Positions 34,013-46,134 are shown, counted from the stretch's first letter. The stretch: 64,000 bases of DNA from Pachyseris speciosa (GCA_016490735.1 JAEMWC010000284.1:513501-577500); one strand, 5' to 3'. Translations and numbers: made by a program. Notes: a model not told the origin generated them from the letters alone.

Positions 34013-36007
34013 TTTGACAGGTGAAATCTTCTTGACTAACAAAAACTGAATTTGAAATTTTGTGATTGATATTGTTGATACTATTTCTACAAAATGGCTT
34101 CACCTCATATAATTCATAGTTTTGTTTCATGTGCTATTAGTATAGAAATCACGCGACCTTCTCATACAATTCCTGATCAATATAAGGTACTTGTTATTTC
34201 CAAAGCTCTCAAATTGCACTTGCTTAATTAAAGGCTCACGGAATTTTGAGTACTTTTGAAATCTCTCTTATTCAAGATCATTCAAAATTTCTGATGCCTT
34301 CCAGTGTCAAAACGTTTCCTTTCAATCCCAGCCTATTTCTGACAGCACTTAACTGGAAAAACCCACTTTCCAGTTGACTATACTGTTTTTTTTTTTCCGC
34401 CCCCTTGTACTCCCTCTTCCTCTCATAAATCTGGTTTATTAAATAGTTCCTAAACCAAGTTCAGTTAATTTGACAAAAATACTGTAGTCTTTACAATCCT
34501 GACTTAAGCTTTTTAAAATTATTAAAGCATTTAGTGTATTCATATATTATAGTAGTTAATTTTATAGTAGGTAATTTAATAGTTAGTAGTTAATGTTAAA
34601 TTTGATTTCGATTTATGTGGAATACCTGTAAACTAGCCTGGTGTGTCATTTCATAATGTAATGTCGCACCTGAATAGCTAAGCATATGACACAATAAACT
34701 CGTATCATATCATCTTGTATTGTATTGTATGTAACACTGCATTTAGTCCTGTTATCCATGGCTTTAAAACTCTGCAGCTATCTTTTGTAGTCTTCTGAAA
34801 TGTGTGGACACCAAGTGGTGTTTACAAATTGTGAGAACATCTTCAGATGCTCCCTGTACAGTTTGAAAAATGATCAGGCAGCTGCATAATAATACATTGT
34901 TTGCACGATTTTGTTACTTGAATATCTGTTTTATGTTATTTATGGTAATTGTTTTCTCAGGAATTGATCCTGCCAATGCCTTCTCAGTCTTGCGGCGTCA
35001 CCAACCCAATGGTCCTTTAGTCAACTCTGAGTTTTATCCAGGATGGTTGGATCACTGGGGTGGTGCACATCAGCAGAGGAGTGCTGCACGAATTGCTGTG
35101 TACCTTGACAAGATTCTCGCCTTGAATGCTTCTGTTAACCTGTACATGTTTGAGGGTGGCACTAACTTTGGTTTCATGAATGGCAAGTGCTTCTTTTCTA
35201 AGACAAATGCTCATCTTTCTCCAGTTTCTGGCTTCAAATTCTTGTTTTCCTTCATTGTTCCAGCCATAAAATCTTGAGAAAGATGTTCACTCTTATTAGG
35301 GTCCTTCTCTTTCCAATCTCATGTTTGTTTGCTAAGGTTTTCTGCATATGACTAAAATGTCATGAAGGACTTTCTAGAGCATCTATTTATTTATTTATTT
35401 TATTTATTTATAACAACTTTATTTGCATGTCAAATGAGTTAAAGGATAAGTGTAGGGTGATGCTTATAAAAGTGGCTTCTTTAGCCTGAACCAAATTTTA
35501 CAAAATATCTTCATTCTTCCAAACAAAAGATGCATTGTATAATTTGGGATTGTGGTTTATTCACCTGTGTTCACTTACAAATTGTTTGTAATTATTTGTA
35601 AATACTCAGGGGCAAATGGCAAAATGAACAGAAATATTTTCCAACCACAGCCCACCAGCTATGATTATGATGCTCCTTTAACAGAAGCCGGGGATACAAC
35701 TACCAAGTACTTTGTTATCATGGAAACTATTGCTAAATATGCCCCAGTCCCAACAGGCCCTGTCCCACCTGACACTCAGAAGTTCGCTTATGGAAAGGTT
35801 ATGATGACAAAGGTATAGATGAATGAGAATGTTATGTGTTGTTATTGTATTGTATTGAAAAGTCTTTGATCCTTCCAGACTAAAGTAGCAATCCTAAACT
35901 CTCTGCTTCAGTTGTTTTCTTCCGTCCAGTTTCTGCTTCTCCTTTTACACAACTATTCCCTCTTTGCTCTTTTCTGATTGGAAAATGTGCAAAAATGTTT
36001 TATTTTG

Positions 36008-37137
36008 TGAAGTTCTCTTCCCTTCCCTTCTCTTCCTTTCCTTTCCCTTCTCTTCTCTTCCTTTCCCTTCCTTTCCCTTCTCTTCTCTTCCCTTCCCTTC
36101 CCTTCTCTTCTCTTCTCTTCTCTTCCCTTCCCTTCTCTTCTCTTCTCTTCCCTTCCCTTCCTTTCCCTTCTCTTCTCTTCCCTTCCCTTCTCTTCTCTCC
36201 CCTTCCCTTCCCTTCTCTTCTCTTCCCTTCCTTTCCCTTCTCTTCTCTTCCCTTCCCTTCTCTTCTCTTCTCTCCCCTTCCCTTCCCTTCTCTTCTCTTC
36301 CCTTCCCTTCTCTTCTCTCCCCTTCCCTTCCCTTCCCTTCTCTTCCCTTCCCTTCTCTTCTCTTCCCTTCTTTTCCCTTCTCTTCTCTTCCCTTGCCTTC
36401 CCCTCTCTTCTCTTCTCTCCCTTCCCTTCTTTTCCCTATGCCTTCCCTTCTCTCCCCTTCTCTTCCCTTCCCTTCCCTTCTCTTCTCTCCCCTTCCCTTC
36501 CTTCCCTTCTCTTCTCTCCCCTTCCCTTCCCTTCTCTTCCCTTTCCCTTCTCTTCTCTCCCCTTCCCTTCCCTTCTCTTCTCTCCCCTTCCCTTCCCTTC
36601 TCTTCTCTCCCCTTCCCTTCCCTTCCCTTCTCTTCTCTCCCCTTCCCTTCCCTTCTCTTCTCTCCCTTCCCTTCCCTTCTCTTCCCTTCCCTTCTCTTCT
36701 CTTCTCTTCCTTCCTTTCCCTTCTCTTCTCTTCCCTTGCCTTCCCCTCTCTTCTCTTCTCTCCCCTTCCCTTCTTTTCCCTATGCCTTCTCTTCTCTCCC
36801 CTTCCCTTCCCTTCCCTTCTCTTCTCTTCTCTCCCCTTCCCTTTCCCTTCTCTTCTCTCCCCTTCCCTTCCCTTCTCTTCCCTTCCCTTCCCTTCTCTTC
36901 TCTTCTCTTCCCTTCTTTTCCCTTCTCTTCTCTTCCCTTGCCTTCCCCTCTCTTCTCTTCTCTCCCCTTCCCTTCTCTTCCCTTCCCTTCTCTTCTCTTC
37001 CCTTCCCTTCCCTTCCCTTCTCTTCCCTTCCCTTCCCTTCTCTTCTCTCCCCTTCCCTTCCTTCCCTTCTCTTCCCTTCCCTTCCCTTCTCTATTCTTCC
37101 CTTCCCTTCTCTTTTCTTTTCTTCTCTTCCCTTCTGT
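36008..37137. repeat. 1.1-kb polypyrimidine tract (CCCTT/CTCTT)n
   Basis: Almost purely C and T on the plus strand, built from CCCTTCCCTT, CTCTTCTCTT and CTCTCCCC blocks, with higher-order repeats marked by TTTTCCCTATGCCTTC (36430 and 36775). It lies in the intron between exons 8 and 9 of GLB1 copy B; copy A has no such tract. Open frames across it are repeat artefacts. Confidence 0.97.
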
Positions 37138-37698
37138 CCTGCATAGTGCTGTGCAATGAGAGTAAAGTGAGGTATGTAGACGAGTGATGTGATTTATTTT
37201 GTAGTTTCACATGCATTGTTTCCATTTCAGACCTGTTCCCTTTATGATGTGCTGATAAACCTCACTCCATCGGGACCAGTTGTGTCTAATAACACCCTCA
37301 CCATGGAACAAGTTGGCCAGAACTATGGCTTCATTCTTTACCGTACAAAGATACCCTCCTCTGTGACGAGCCCTGCAGCAAATATCAGCATCCCAGGACT
37401 GGGTGACAGAGGAATAGTTTTTGTCAACCAGGTTTGCTGTATTTTGTTGTTCAACAGTAGAGAAAAGCTAACCTTTATGCGGCAGGGCTAAAGACAGGTC
37501 ACATTCCACAGGTCAACATATAGGTCACCTCGCTACAGATAAATAAAGAAGCCCAAAAGTGTCTCCTAGCCTTAATCACTATCCAAAAGTTTGTTTTAGA
37601 TTGAGTAGAAACTGTTTGGCTTAGTTACCAATCAATAAAACAGTGACCTGTACCTGTGATTTGTACTTTAGCCCCGGCCCTTTTTGCGTGATTCTGGT

Positions 37699-37987
37699 TA
37701 AAGTGAATGATACACGGGTTCAACATTTGTTGCTCAGCAAATGTTGAAAAGTGTATCATGTGATGTTGAACGTTGAAATATGCCGTTCAACATGTTGAAA
37801 GTTGTTGAACGAAAATAGAGCTTGGCTCTATTTCCGTTCAACAAGTTGGCGCAACAATGTTCAACATTTGTTGCTCAACAAATTTCACTTCATTTGTTTC
37901 TGTATTTGCTCAGCCCCACTAGCCTTTGTGCTATAAATACTAACAAGGGTAAATAAAGGTTATTATTGATCCCTGTATCATTCACTT
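37699..37987. mobile_element. MITE with GTGAATGATACA ends
   Basis: The left AGTGAATGATACACGGG and right CCCTGTATCATTCACT are inverted repeats next to TTAA-like borders. The inside holds nested CAACATTTGTTG palindromes and a GTTGAACG ... CGTTCAAC pair. Related CAACATT motifs recur at 48081-48300. Confidence 0.8.
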
Positions 37988-38052
37988 AAGAAGTACATGT
38001 ACTTGCATATCTTGCTTGCTTGTAATCTACGTTCTTTTTCTCTGCCTTGGTT

Positions 38053-38310
38053 TGAGAGCTCAAAGATGATAAGTTTTTCGTCAGTCTGTGAGTTTACTAA
38101 ATCATTTTATGAGTTACTAAAAAAGTTTTAGGAACAATAAGGTGAATCGGTTTTCCTGAAGTCACGCATTGAAACAGAAAACAAAACCACACCGCGCTGA
38201 ACAGTCTCCACATTCTTCGCTTTAAAAAACCTTAAAACGATTTTAGTAATTCATGAAATGATTTAGTAAACTCCCAGACTGATGAAAGACTCATCATCTT
38301 TGAGCTCTCA
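38053..38310. mobile_element. MITE with ~70-bp inverted repeats
   Basis: TGAGAGCTCAAAGATGAT at the left is mirrored by ATCATCTTTGAGCTCTCA at the right; the arms continue through GAGTTTACTAAATCATTT. Non-coding; in the intron between exons 9 and 10 of GLB1 copy B. Confidence 0.88.
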
Positions 38311-40196
38311 ACGTAAAAACCTTATCTTTAAAGGACTTTTCTTATTTTTTTACGTTTGACCGCGGTTAATGTTGGGCGGCACATACCCGTTTTGGTCAAA
38401 TAAGGGAGTGCCCCTCCCTCCTCCCTCCCCCCTCCTCCGGGGGAGGGGGGAGGTCTGCAATGCCTGGGATACAAAATATTTTGAGATCTCAAGGTCGGAC
38501 GTTTACCAGAAACAGGATTCTTCTAAAGAAGGCTTGCTTCGCTTATTTCATGTTTTCATACCGCATACAGCAGCCATCACACTAAGCTGATATGGAGCTA
38601 TACATATACATTGTCTTAAAATTTGTTACTGTTTGTTATTCGTAGGTTCGCCAAGCAACTCTGATTCGTGTGGGCGGGAAAACAACTGCCAGCATCAAGG
38701 TAACTGCAGGAGCAACATTGGACATCCTGGTAGAAAACATGGGACGAATTAACTACGGTTCACATTTGCAAGATCCAAAGGGGATCCTTGGAAATGTGAC
38801 CTTGGACAAGGTTGTCCTTAGCAACTGGATGATGTATCCCCTGGACTTGGACCGTGTGGTGGTCCTCACAGAGCCTTTATCTGGAAACGCTGATCCCGAA
38901 GTAAACAATCAAATTCCGTCATTCTACTCTGGAATCATTCCTCCAACACCAGACGGGAAACCAAGGGACACTTTTCTGAAGCTTCCAGGCTGGTTTAAGG
39001 TGAGCCACAAAAATTCTCTCGCACCATGGGGAACTTTAGATGGCCATCTCTTATTAATTAAAACTATGTTGCAATAAATTCGTTACACTGCACCAAGTCG
39101 CTTTCCTGTTAACCATTTAAGCCAGAATGTCTGGGGAATGTCAGCATGCAAATTCTCTTTAACATTCTCCATATATTCCTCATGATACAAGAAGGGAGAA
39201 CTAGCTTGGATCTCAACACACTTTATGATTGGCGGTTCCTGGCCTGGACGTTTGTTGTAATTAGATGCATGCTGAATATTGCAGGAGTTTGAAGAGTTAA
39301 AAAACTGACAGACTTGACAGATCACAGAGAGACTGCAAAACAGTCGGTTTTTATTTTCGTTTTCTGAAAGCGCGAATTCTAAGCACGCGAGCGTCACACG
39401 CCCGCACGTGTGAGGTGAGAGACGATATTATTTTTTAGAATGAAGCCCTGTATTTGGCTATGTTTTGCGAGCAGCTAAAGCCAGAGCCAAAGGAAGAGGC
39501 AAAAAAGTTGTTCGCCACAACGATTTTGCCTTCGGCTCGTTTCGGTTGTTGTTAGCCTGCTTTCGCAGTCTTGCTGCGACGGAGCACTCATGAGACCAAA
39601 CTGAGGAAAAAAAGAAACACTCTGGCCCTCAGGGTATCTAAAGTTGGAACTCTTTCTAAAAGTATTCCACATTTGAAATTATTTCAGGAGAGGCTTCTCC
39701 AAAACTGATACTTGTATATTGGGAAGGTTTAATAGATATCTCTCCACATTGAGAAGCAAAACTCAATCGAAAATAAACAAGCCTTTGTTCAAAAATCGCG
39801 GTAAGTACTGAAATCATTAAAGTGCCGCATTTGTTTTTGTTACTCGTACAGGGTCAGGCTTACGTCAATGGATTCAATCTCGGTCGTTACTGGCCCGTTG
39901 TAGGACCCCAAATCACGCTGTATGTTCCAGCTGGTGTCCTATACGCTGGAAATCAGAGCAGCAAGTTGGTGCTATTTGAGGTTGATAATGCACCCTGTCA
40001 GAACCCAGAGGACTGCCATGTCGAATTTTTGGACACGCCCATGATAAATGGACCTGTTAATCCCATGACAGGAGACAAGGCAGGGAAGGACGAAGTGGAG
40101 TTGTTCAATGACTGGACTGGAAAGTACAGGCATTTTATGTCCCCCAACGTCAAAACAAAACAACAAGCGCTGGATCGTCTGCAGGCCTGGGCATAA

Positions 40197-40761
40197 GTAA
40201 TTTTTGAGAGTACCATTTTTGCTTCACAGATTAGTATGATGAAGAAGGGTTTTAACCAGTCATTCAAGAACTTTCCTAATTAATGAATTTTGATATACAT
40301 ATAGCGTGGGAGAAAATACTAATGCCAAATATCAACACTAGGCAGATCTGATGTATCAAACACGAGGAAGCCTTCCAGCCACCCAAACGCTGAAGCGATT
40401 TGAACGAGTTATTTGAAGCGACTTCTCGGTTTCTTGTAATTGATAAAACGCTCCTTTGAGGGTTTGGAATAGAAGCGCGCCCCAAAATTTGGCCGTCATT
40501 TCCGTTGTTTTTAATATTGGAGGCCCCCTCTACGCCTGTATGTCTGGTAAAACATATGGATCCATTTGATGTCGAGATGCTCACGAATGAAAGATCCCTG
40601 CATAACGCATTGAAAATAGCAACTTTTCAGCCGTTAGGATTTCCTCGTGGGTTAGGGGGAGGAAACGGCTGAAATTCAGACTACCAATTTCCGATCAACA
40701 GTGAATCTAAATAACTTAAAGCCCGGTCAGGAAATCGAAACCTTGCGAACCTATACAATTT
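40197..40761. other. 3' flank of GLB1 copy B
   Basis: Presumed 3' UTR and intergenic DNA. No gene, polyadenylation signal or repeat stands out. Confidence 0.4.
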
Positions 40762-40930
40762 TAAAATCTATCAAGACGTTCTCCAGCTGAAAAGATTTTA
40801 AAACAAAAGCTTTCGGCTACCAGCCTTAAAAGAATGGTAAAAAGCGCGCGAATGCATGAATATATAGTCTGGTAGCCGAAAGCTTATGTTTTCAATACTT
40901 TTTCGCTGGAGAACGTTCTTTTAGATTTTA
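40762..40930. mobile_element. Small hairpin MITE
   Basis: The arms AAGCTTTCGGCTACCAG / CTGGTAGCCGAAAGCTT and ACGTTCTCCAGC / GCTGGAGAACGT face each other around a 50-base centre. Non-coding. Confidence 0.85.
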
Positions 40931-41434
40931 AGAAGTATAATCCTGGTTACTCGTCTACTTTCACCATACAATTTTGCACTGAGCTAGCAAGCCAACTAGG
41001 AGCTTGTTTGGTTTTATCTGTCGTCTCATATATTCACACGCAGAGCATTTTCACTCTAACATATTACATAACCCTTTTCGAATGCATTGATAATCATCTG
41101 GCGGTCACATGCACGTCAGACCTGTTCAGATGGCATCGGAATTACCACATCCGACCCTCATGCATGATGAGTATGTGGATATGTGACCCCGGTCCAGACG
41201 AAAAGGGTGCAAGACTTTGTCTAATGGGATCATTGGAGCCCTTTAAGAAGTTCCAGCTGTTAATATATTTTCTCCGCTGAATTTCTAACTTATTCTCGCC
41301 ATTCATTACTGTTGCATAGCAAGGCTTCTCGCTTTGTTGTAGAGCAGCCTTTTATCAGGGAAATGGCCTTTCTTGCGACATTGAGTATCGCCCAAATCTT
41401 CCGCTCAACGCCATTTTACACTATTTGACGTTAT

Positions 41435-41810
41435 ATACCGTAAAAGCTCTATTAAGCCCCCCGTCTCTGTTAACCCCCCTCTCTAATAAGCGCCCCCCGT
41501 TTGTAAGTCAGTTTTTGTAATTAGCCCCCTCCCCTCTGGGACGTGAGATTTTGTAATTAGTCCCTCCTATTCTCTCTTACGAATTCCACTTTATCACGCC
41601 CAGTTGGTTTGTTTTTAAACAAATATACACTCAAACACATAATACTGTTTGCTGCTCTGTATTAAATAATAAAGTTCCACTGCAGTTGTTTGAGTTTAGT
41701 ACAAAAACTATTTAAAGACGAAATCGAAGGGTTTAAGATTTGAAATAAGCCCCCCGTCAATGAGGCCTGAAATTAAATGAGCCCCCTCCCAACCTACAGC
41801 TTTTACGGTA
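41435..41810. mobile_element. TA-flanked MITE with ACCGTAAAAGCT ends
   Basis: The left end TATACCGTAAAAGCTC and right end AGCTTTTACGGTA are inverted repeats with TA at the borders. The inside has repeated AAGCCCCCCGT and TAGCCCCCTCCC motifs in both directions. Non-coding. Confidence 0.8.
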
Positions 41811-42296
41811 ATTGAGGACAAGAATTTTTCGAAGTGAAAATGGGAGAATGGATAACCCATATCTTGCTGGTTATTATTATCATTATCATTATCATTATTT
41901 TGTAGTGAAAATAAAGAAATTATTACTTTACTATGCTTTCCAAAGAACTTTCCGTCGAATTCAAACTGTATAACCAAATGAGTGTGACTTCAATCTATTC
42001 CAAGAGGAAAGGTTTTTTCTAACTGATACAGTACACTCTTAACGTACTAAATCAAGCAAAAACGTTTTCACAGTTCCTGTATAGCTATTGTGTAATATGT
42101 TAAATATCTTGCATCCTGAACTAAAATTGAAGCATATTTTAAGCTACGGTTTATTTCAGGTTTCCAAAAAATCCCGGGTAAACGTCACAATTGTGAAGTA
42201 TTAACACGTACATGAAACGCACCGAAGAGCTTGGCACTGCGATCAATAACGTTCGTTGTCTTTAAAGATACTGATTGTTACGAAAGTCAACGCAAA

Positions 42297-44432
42297 TTAC
42301 ATTTCTCTTGTTTCGTCGTGATATTCATTGCTGACTGCCATCACTGCTTCCCACCAGAGGTTGCCGCTGATAGTAAACGTGCGAATTGGCGGAGTTTCGT
42401 ACCGGAAAATATGAGGCTTGTACGGTTTGACCCAGAACTTGTGGAAACGATCGTACTTACAAACGTCACCCCAAAAGGGACGCATTACTTGAAACCTCAC
42501 CTCGATTTTACGAGCAATGGAAGGGATATCAATGGACTTTCCGCTACCACGTACGTCTACAGTAATCCTTTCGCCGTTTAGGAAGAAAGTGACAATCATT
42601 TTTGACCACCAGTCCCCTTTAGATATGTACTTTACTCTTCCATCCATGGGCTGCTCATCTGTTTCAAGTTCGCTGTTGTCGATTTGTTCCAAGGCAGCTG
42701 CGACGTTTTCAGTTACGGGGCTAGGAGGTTCCTCGTTCTCGAGAGGCTTGTAGGTAGCGGAGCATTTGCCAGCTCTCCAGTTATGAAGATGTTCGTTGTT
42801 TTCTTTATGCAAAACAAATCTTACTCTGCCTCTCCGAGAAGATTTCATTTCGCTCGGTTTAGCGTCATCATCGATCGATGGATTCTTGAATTCCTTTTTC
42901 AATCTTCGTCGAACTTGTTCTTCGTTATAGGCATGATTCACAGATGCTGCACTAACGGCTCTTACAACATCTACGACAGTCTTGGCGGAAAAATTCTTGA
43001 CCCCATCCACGACGTGTTCCAGAGGACTTCGATTTTCCACAGAATCGTTCAATCGCTCCTCAACCATCTGAAGAGGACAGCTCACCACTGCTTGCGTTCC
43101 ATTCTCGGTTAACGTTCTGGGAATGGCTCGAGACAGAGCGTTGCCAATGCGTCTCGCTCCACTAAGAATAGCAATCTGTTCTCCTATTTCTCCCTCAAGG
43201 TTAGCCGATGCTGCTGATGCCAGTTGGCCTCCCACGATAGCTTTGGTGACACCCCCACCTGCTACACCTGCAGCAGCACCCACTACAGCCCCGCATGCTG
43301 CACGAAAAACTGCCTGACGCAATGTGACATCCTCTCCATCCACAAACCTTCTACCCGCATCTGCGCCAACAGACGAAGCCACACCACCTACAGCACCCGT
43401 GGCTGCTCCAACTCCTATGTACTGGCCAGCTGTGACGGCAGCCGACTCCAATGCTGCGCTTCCAATGCCAGTCACTCCTGCAGTTATACCTGCAGCAGCA
43501 CCTCCTGTAGTCGCACCAGCTACAAACCCGATGCCTGCCTTCATAGCCCAGTCTTTGAAGCGGCACTCATCTACAACGGATTCTGCCCTCAAAGTATGTT
43601 GTAAAGACTGCGCTCCAGCGCCGAGCAATGCTCCTCCAAATACCGCCCCAATGGCTACTAGCGCTGGTGCCGCTAATCCAGCAGTAGAAATGGTCAGAGC
43701 AATCCGTCCAGCGGTCAGCAGCGCTGAAAAAGCTAAGAGAACCATCCTTTTAGTGTAAGCCTTTGTTTGTTCTTCAGTGACACACTCAGGCCGGAAAATT
43801 GCTTTGTAGCGTTTTAGAGACCACCAACCTCCGTCAAAGTCAGCTAAATTATTATAACGCGCGCGTTGTTCTTCATTTTGTAGTGTTTCGTAGGCGAAGA
43901 GGATCTCCTTGGCGACTTCTTCATCTCCCCCATTATGGTCGGGATGCCATATACGTATTTGTGTGCGGAATCCGCTCTTGATTTTTACAGCTTGTTGTTC
44001 TTTTGACATCTTACGAACCTGCTTTATATCCAGCCCCAAAATCTCATATAAGTTGCGCTGTCCTCTGGTTTTTTTCAATTCTTTATCCCGTTGATGTTTT
44101 CGAAGGCATATTCTCTTCTCCATCTGATCAGTCAATGTCTCTTCAGTGAAAGTTGGTGAACTGGTTCCTTCGTCACCAGTAACCCTGACTAATTTGTCCA
44201 CATCTCACTGTTGTAGCTTTACGATTGTCGTATCTGGTCGTTCGTCTTGAAATCTGGCAACAATTTTAAATTTGAACCCGGTCTTGCTGAGATGGAGATA
44301 CTTTTCGCCAGGTTTGAGAATTTTAGACTTGACAGGCCACCAGGTGACAAACCATTGGTAAACGGAGAACGTTATATGAGCATCGGCTGAGTTATTCACG
44401 ATCAAAACTGACTTATACTCCTCTTCAGCCAT
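42297..44432 (-). CDS. J-domain protein with glycine-rich core; in-frame TGA at codon 76
   Basis: 712 codons on one coding exon, interrupted by TGA at 44207-44205 in the same frame. Before the stop is a ~75-residue Trp-rich module (VYQWFVTWW, then KPGEKYLHL). After it comes a basic segment and a J domain (about residues 124-196: LYEILGLD, and WHPDHNGG with the HPD triad that stimulates Hsp70 ATPase). Residues ~225-400 are rich in Gly/Ala with repeated GxxxG spacing and could insert in membranes. A charged linker and a C-terminal Trp/aromatic module follow (WWSKMIVTFFLNGE ... FTISGNLWWEAVMAVS). A pyrimidine tract and CAG acceptor at 44452-44450 suggests a 5' UTR intron. The TGA may be a recent nonsense change or be read through. 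If translation restarts downstream, the J domain stays whole. I do not know a named family with this full layout. Confidence 0.8.
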
Positions 44433-44452
44433 ATCTGATCAGTTCAGTTCTG

Positions 44453-45600
44453 TAATGAAAGAAAAAAACCGTCTTTGAAATATTGCTAACAGACACACGA
44501 ATACTCGAGAGGTCATGAATAATTTAATGCTGTGCACTGAAATGATTGTACAATTGTTGTGTCTTAGACATCGAACTAAGCGGTCTGGACGTCATTTGAG
44601 CATGGCAATGGCATCTGACACCATCATTCTTCTCTGCTGACATGATATTCATAGACATCAATAGCAAGCAACAGCAATCTATGAAATCTTTGGTACTACC
44701 TCATTTGCGATTATCGATTAACCAATACCAATCTATAATATTTTGTTGTGGTCGTTTGCCTGGACTAGCTGGTTGAGTCCCCAGGGTGCCTTATGGGCTT
44801 GGAACTAGCGGTTTCACTCTGCTAAATATTTTTACTCCTCACCGATTTTACCAAGATTGCAGGAACGTTTATGCCAAAAAGATCCTCCGTTATTTAATGC
44901 AATTATTACGATTGCCTCTTGGAAGGCAGAAGGAAGACCAATATGACCTCTAGTTTTATAATGAGGAGCCGGTCAAAGCCAAGGGGCAGCCAAAAGAGCC
45001 CATATACTTGTGAGCCTGAGGCTATACCCATCTCAGCTTTATAACCAAGTCTGTGAACAGCTGGTGGAGAGCAGGTTAGTACAGGTTATGAAGCCCCAAG
45101 AAATGCCGAAGAAATGACTTCGTCTCGGTCCATAAAACACGCAAAAAAAGAACTTGGCCAATATCTCGCCATCTTGACCACACGCTTGGCCAATAACCCA
45201 TATTTCTCGGGCGTACTTCTTACTGTCGCTCGCCTATTTGAAAATGTTCTGCGTTATGCATGAGATGCATAGTGGACGCTGACAACAAATACTGTAACAT
45301 TCTCACTCATTAAATATGTCGCTCATTGTCTCGCATGATTAAAAGGGCACTGTCTGAGTCTGAACCCAAATGTGTTTGCAAAGTGGAAAGCTTTAAAAAT
45401 TAAGCACTTTTCCTACGAAAGTACTTGGTACGTGCATTGAAACTATTTGAGGTCGCCTATGGCCACGGATGTGAGGAGGAAATGGATTGCAACTTGAAGA
45501 CGTTAGGTTACCTTTTTTCAAGTTTCGTCATTGTCCCGGAAAAATTGCCATAAAATAATACTACTTCCTTTTCTGTCCAAGGAAATAATTAGAATTCTAC
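44453..45600. other. Intergenic DNA upstream of the J-domain gene
   Basis: Probably contains the promoter and a non-coding first exon of the minus-strand J-domain gene. I see no coding region or clear repeat. Confidence 0.4.
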
Positions 45601-45680
45601 CTCTTCGTGTTAGACGGGCCGGTCGCGTAATGGAAAAAGTATGTCCTCAAGATATGAACAACTTATGACACATGCTCGAC

Positions 45681-45738
45681 CCAGAGCTCTTCTCTTTTGC
45701 GCATGTCTAACGGGCGTGACGGTGGGAAGAGCTCTGGG
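45681..45738. repeat. Short inverted-repeat element (CCCAGAGCTCTTC ends), copy 1
   Basis: Bounded by CCCAGAGCTCTTC and GGGAAGAGCTCTGGG, with TAACGGGCGTGACGGTGGG inside. An inverted copy is at 47696-47755, flanking the Penelope fragment. Confidence 0.7.
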
Positions 45739-45898
45739 CAACTCTACGCGAGCCTCCAGCTCTGATTGGTTATCAGCTGAAACAATGAAATTACTTCTGA
45801 TTGGCCAACTCCGTATGCGCGAAAAACTGAACTTACAGCGGTGCTGGTTACTCTTGTGAAGCAAACGACAATCTTGCACAATTCAAAAAAAAATTTAG

Positions 45899-45981
45899 AC
45901 CACCCCTCCCCATTTCAATGATGGACAAAATGACGCGTTTTGGGTTGAGCGCGAATTCATCATTGATTTGGGGGGAGGGGT
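45899..45981. repeat. Hairpin repeat
   Basis: The arms CCACCCCTCCCCATTTCAAT and CATTGATTTGGGGGGAGGGG are largely complementary. Small non-coding hairpin. Confidence 0.65.
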
Positions 45982-46098
45982 TATTATTTCTCCAATTTAT
46001 TCTGTCCGAGATTGTAGTTTTGAAACAAGTTCAAAAAACAAACATGACTGAAGCCTTTCAAAACGTCCTTCCTTGAAAAAACAAACAGCTTCAATAAT

Positions 46099-46134
<36 letters not shown>

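Larger units (their letters stand above)
15284..40196 (+). pseudogene. GLB1: Beta-galactosidase (GLB1-like), copy B, one nonsense codon
   Basis: Head-to-head paralogue of copy A. Exons: 15284-15510, 25042-25163, 26116-26144, 26542-26608, 27474-27568, 28670-28850, 34961-35182, 35610-35812, 37231-37431, 38646-38999, 39852-40196. They sum to 2046 nt (682 codons) in a single frame. Both catalytic glutamates (in VENEYGSY and [13 protein letters not shown]) are kept, and most changes from copy A are conservative. Defects: codon 59 in exon 1 is TGA (15458-15460) where copy A has Trp, and the donor after 35182 is GC (GCAAGT) rather than GT. The signal peptide is intact ([20 protein letters not shown]). 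It is either a very young pseudogene or a gene expressed from another first exon. Intron 1 is enlarged by a BEL/Pao insertion. Confidence 0.85.

Noticed and set aside
35964..37187. Two overlapping long open frames (about 400 codons) of Pro/Ser/Leu/Phe
   Set aside because: They are translations of the CCCTT/CTCTT tract; every frame of such a repeat stays open. No composition or start context supports a gene.
43123..43758. Ala/Pro/Thr-rich open frames on the plus strand
   Set aside because: Antisense shadows of the Gly/Ala-rich core of the J-domain gene.
44205..44207. Selenocysteine codon in the J-domain gene
   Set aside because: No selenoprotein context is visible and I cannot see a SECIS element by eye; left as nonsense or readthrough.
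45610..45879. 89-codon minus-strand frame
   Set aside because: Overlaps a short inverted-repeat element; no recognisable protein.
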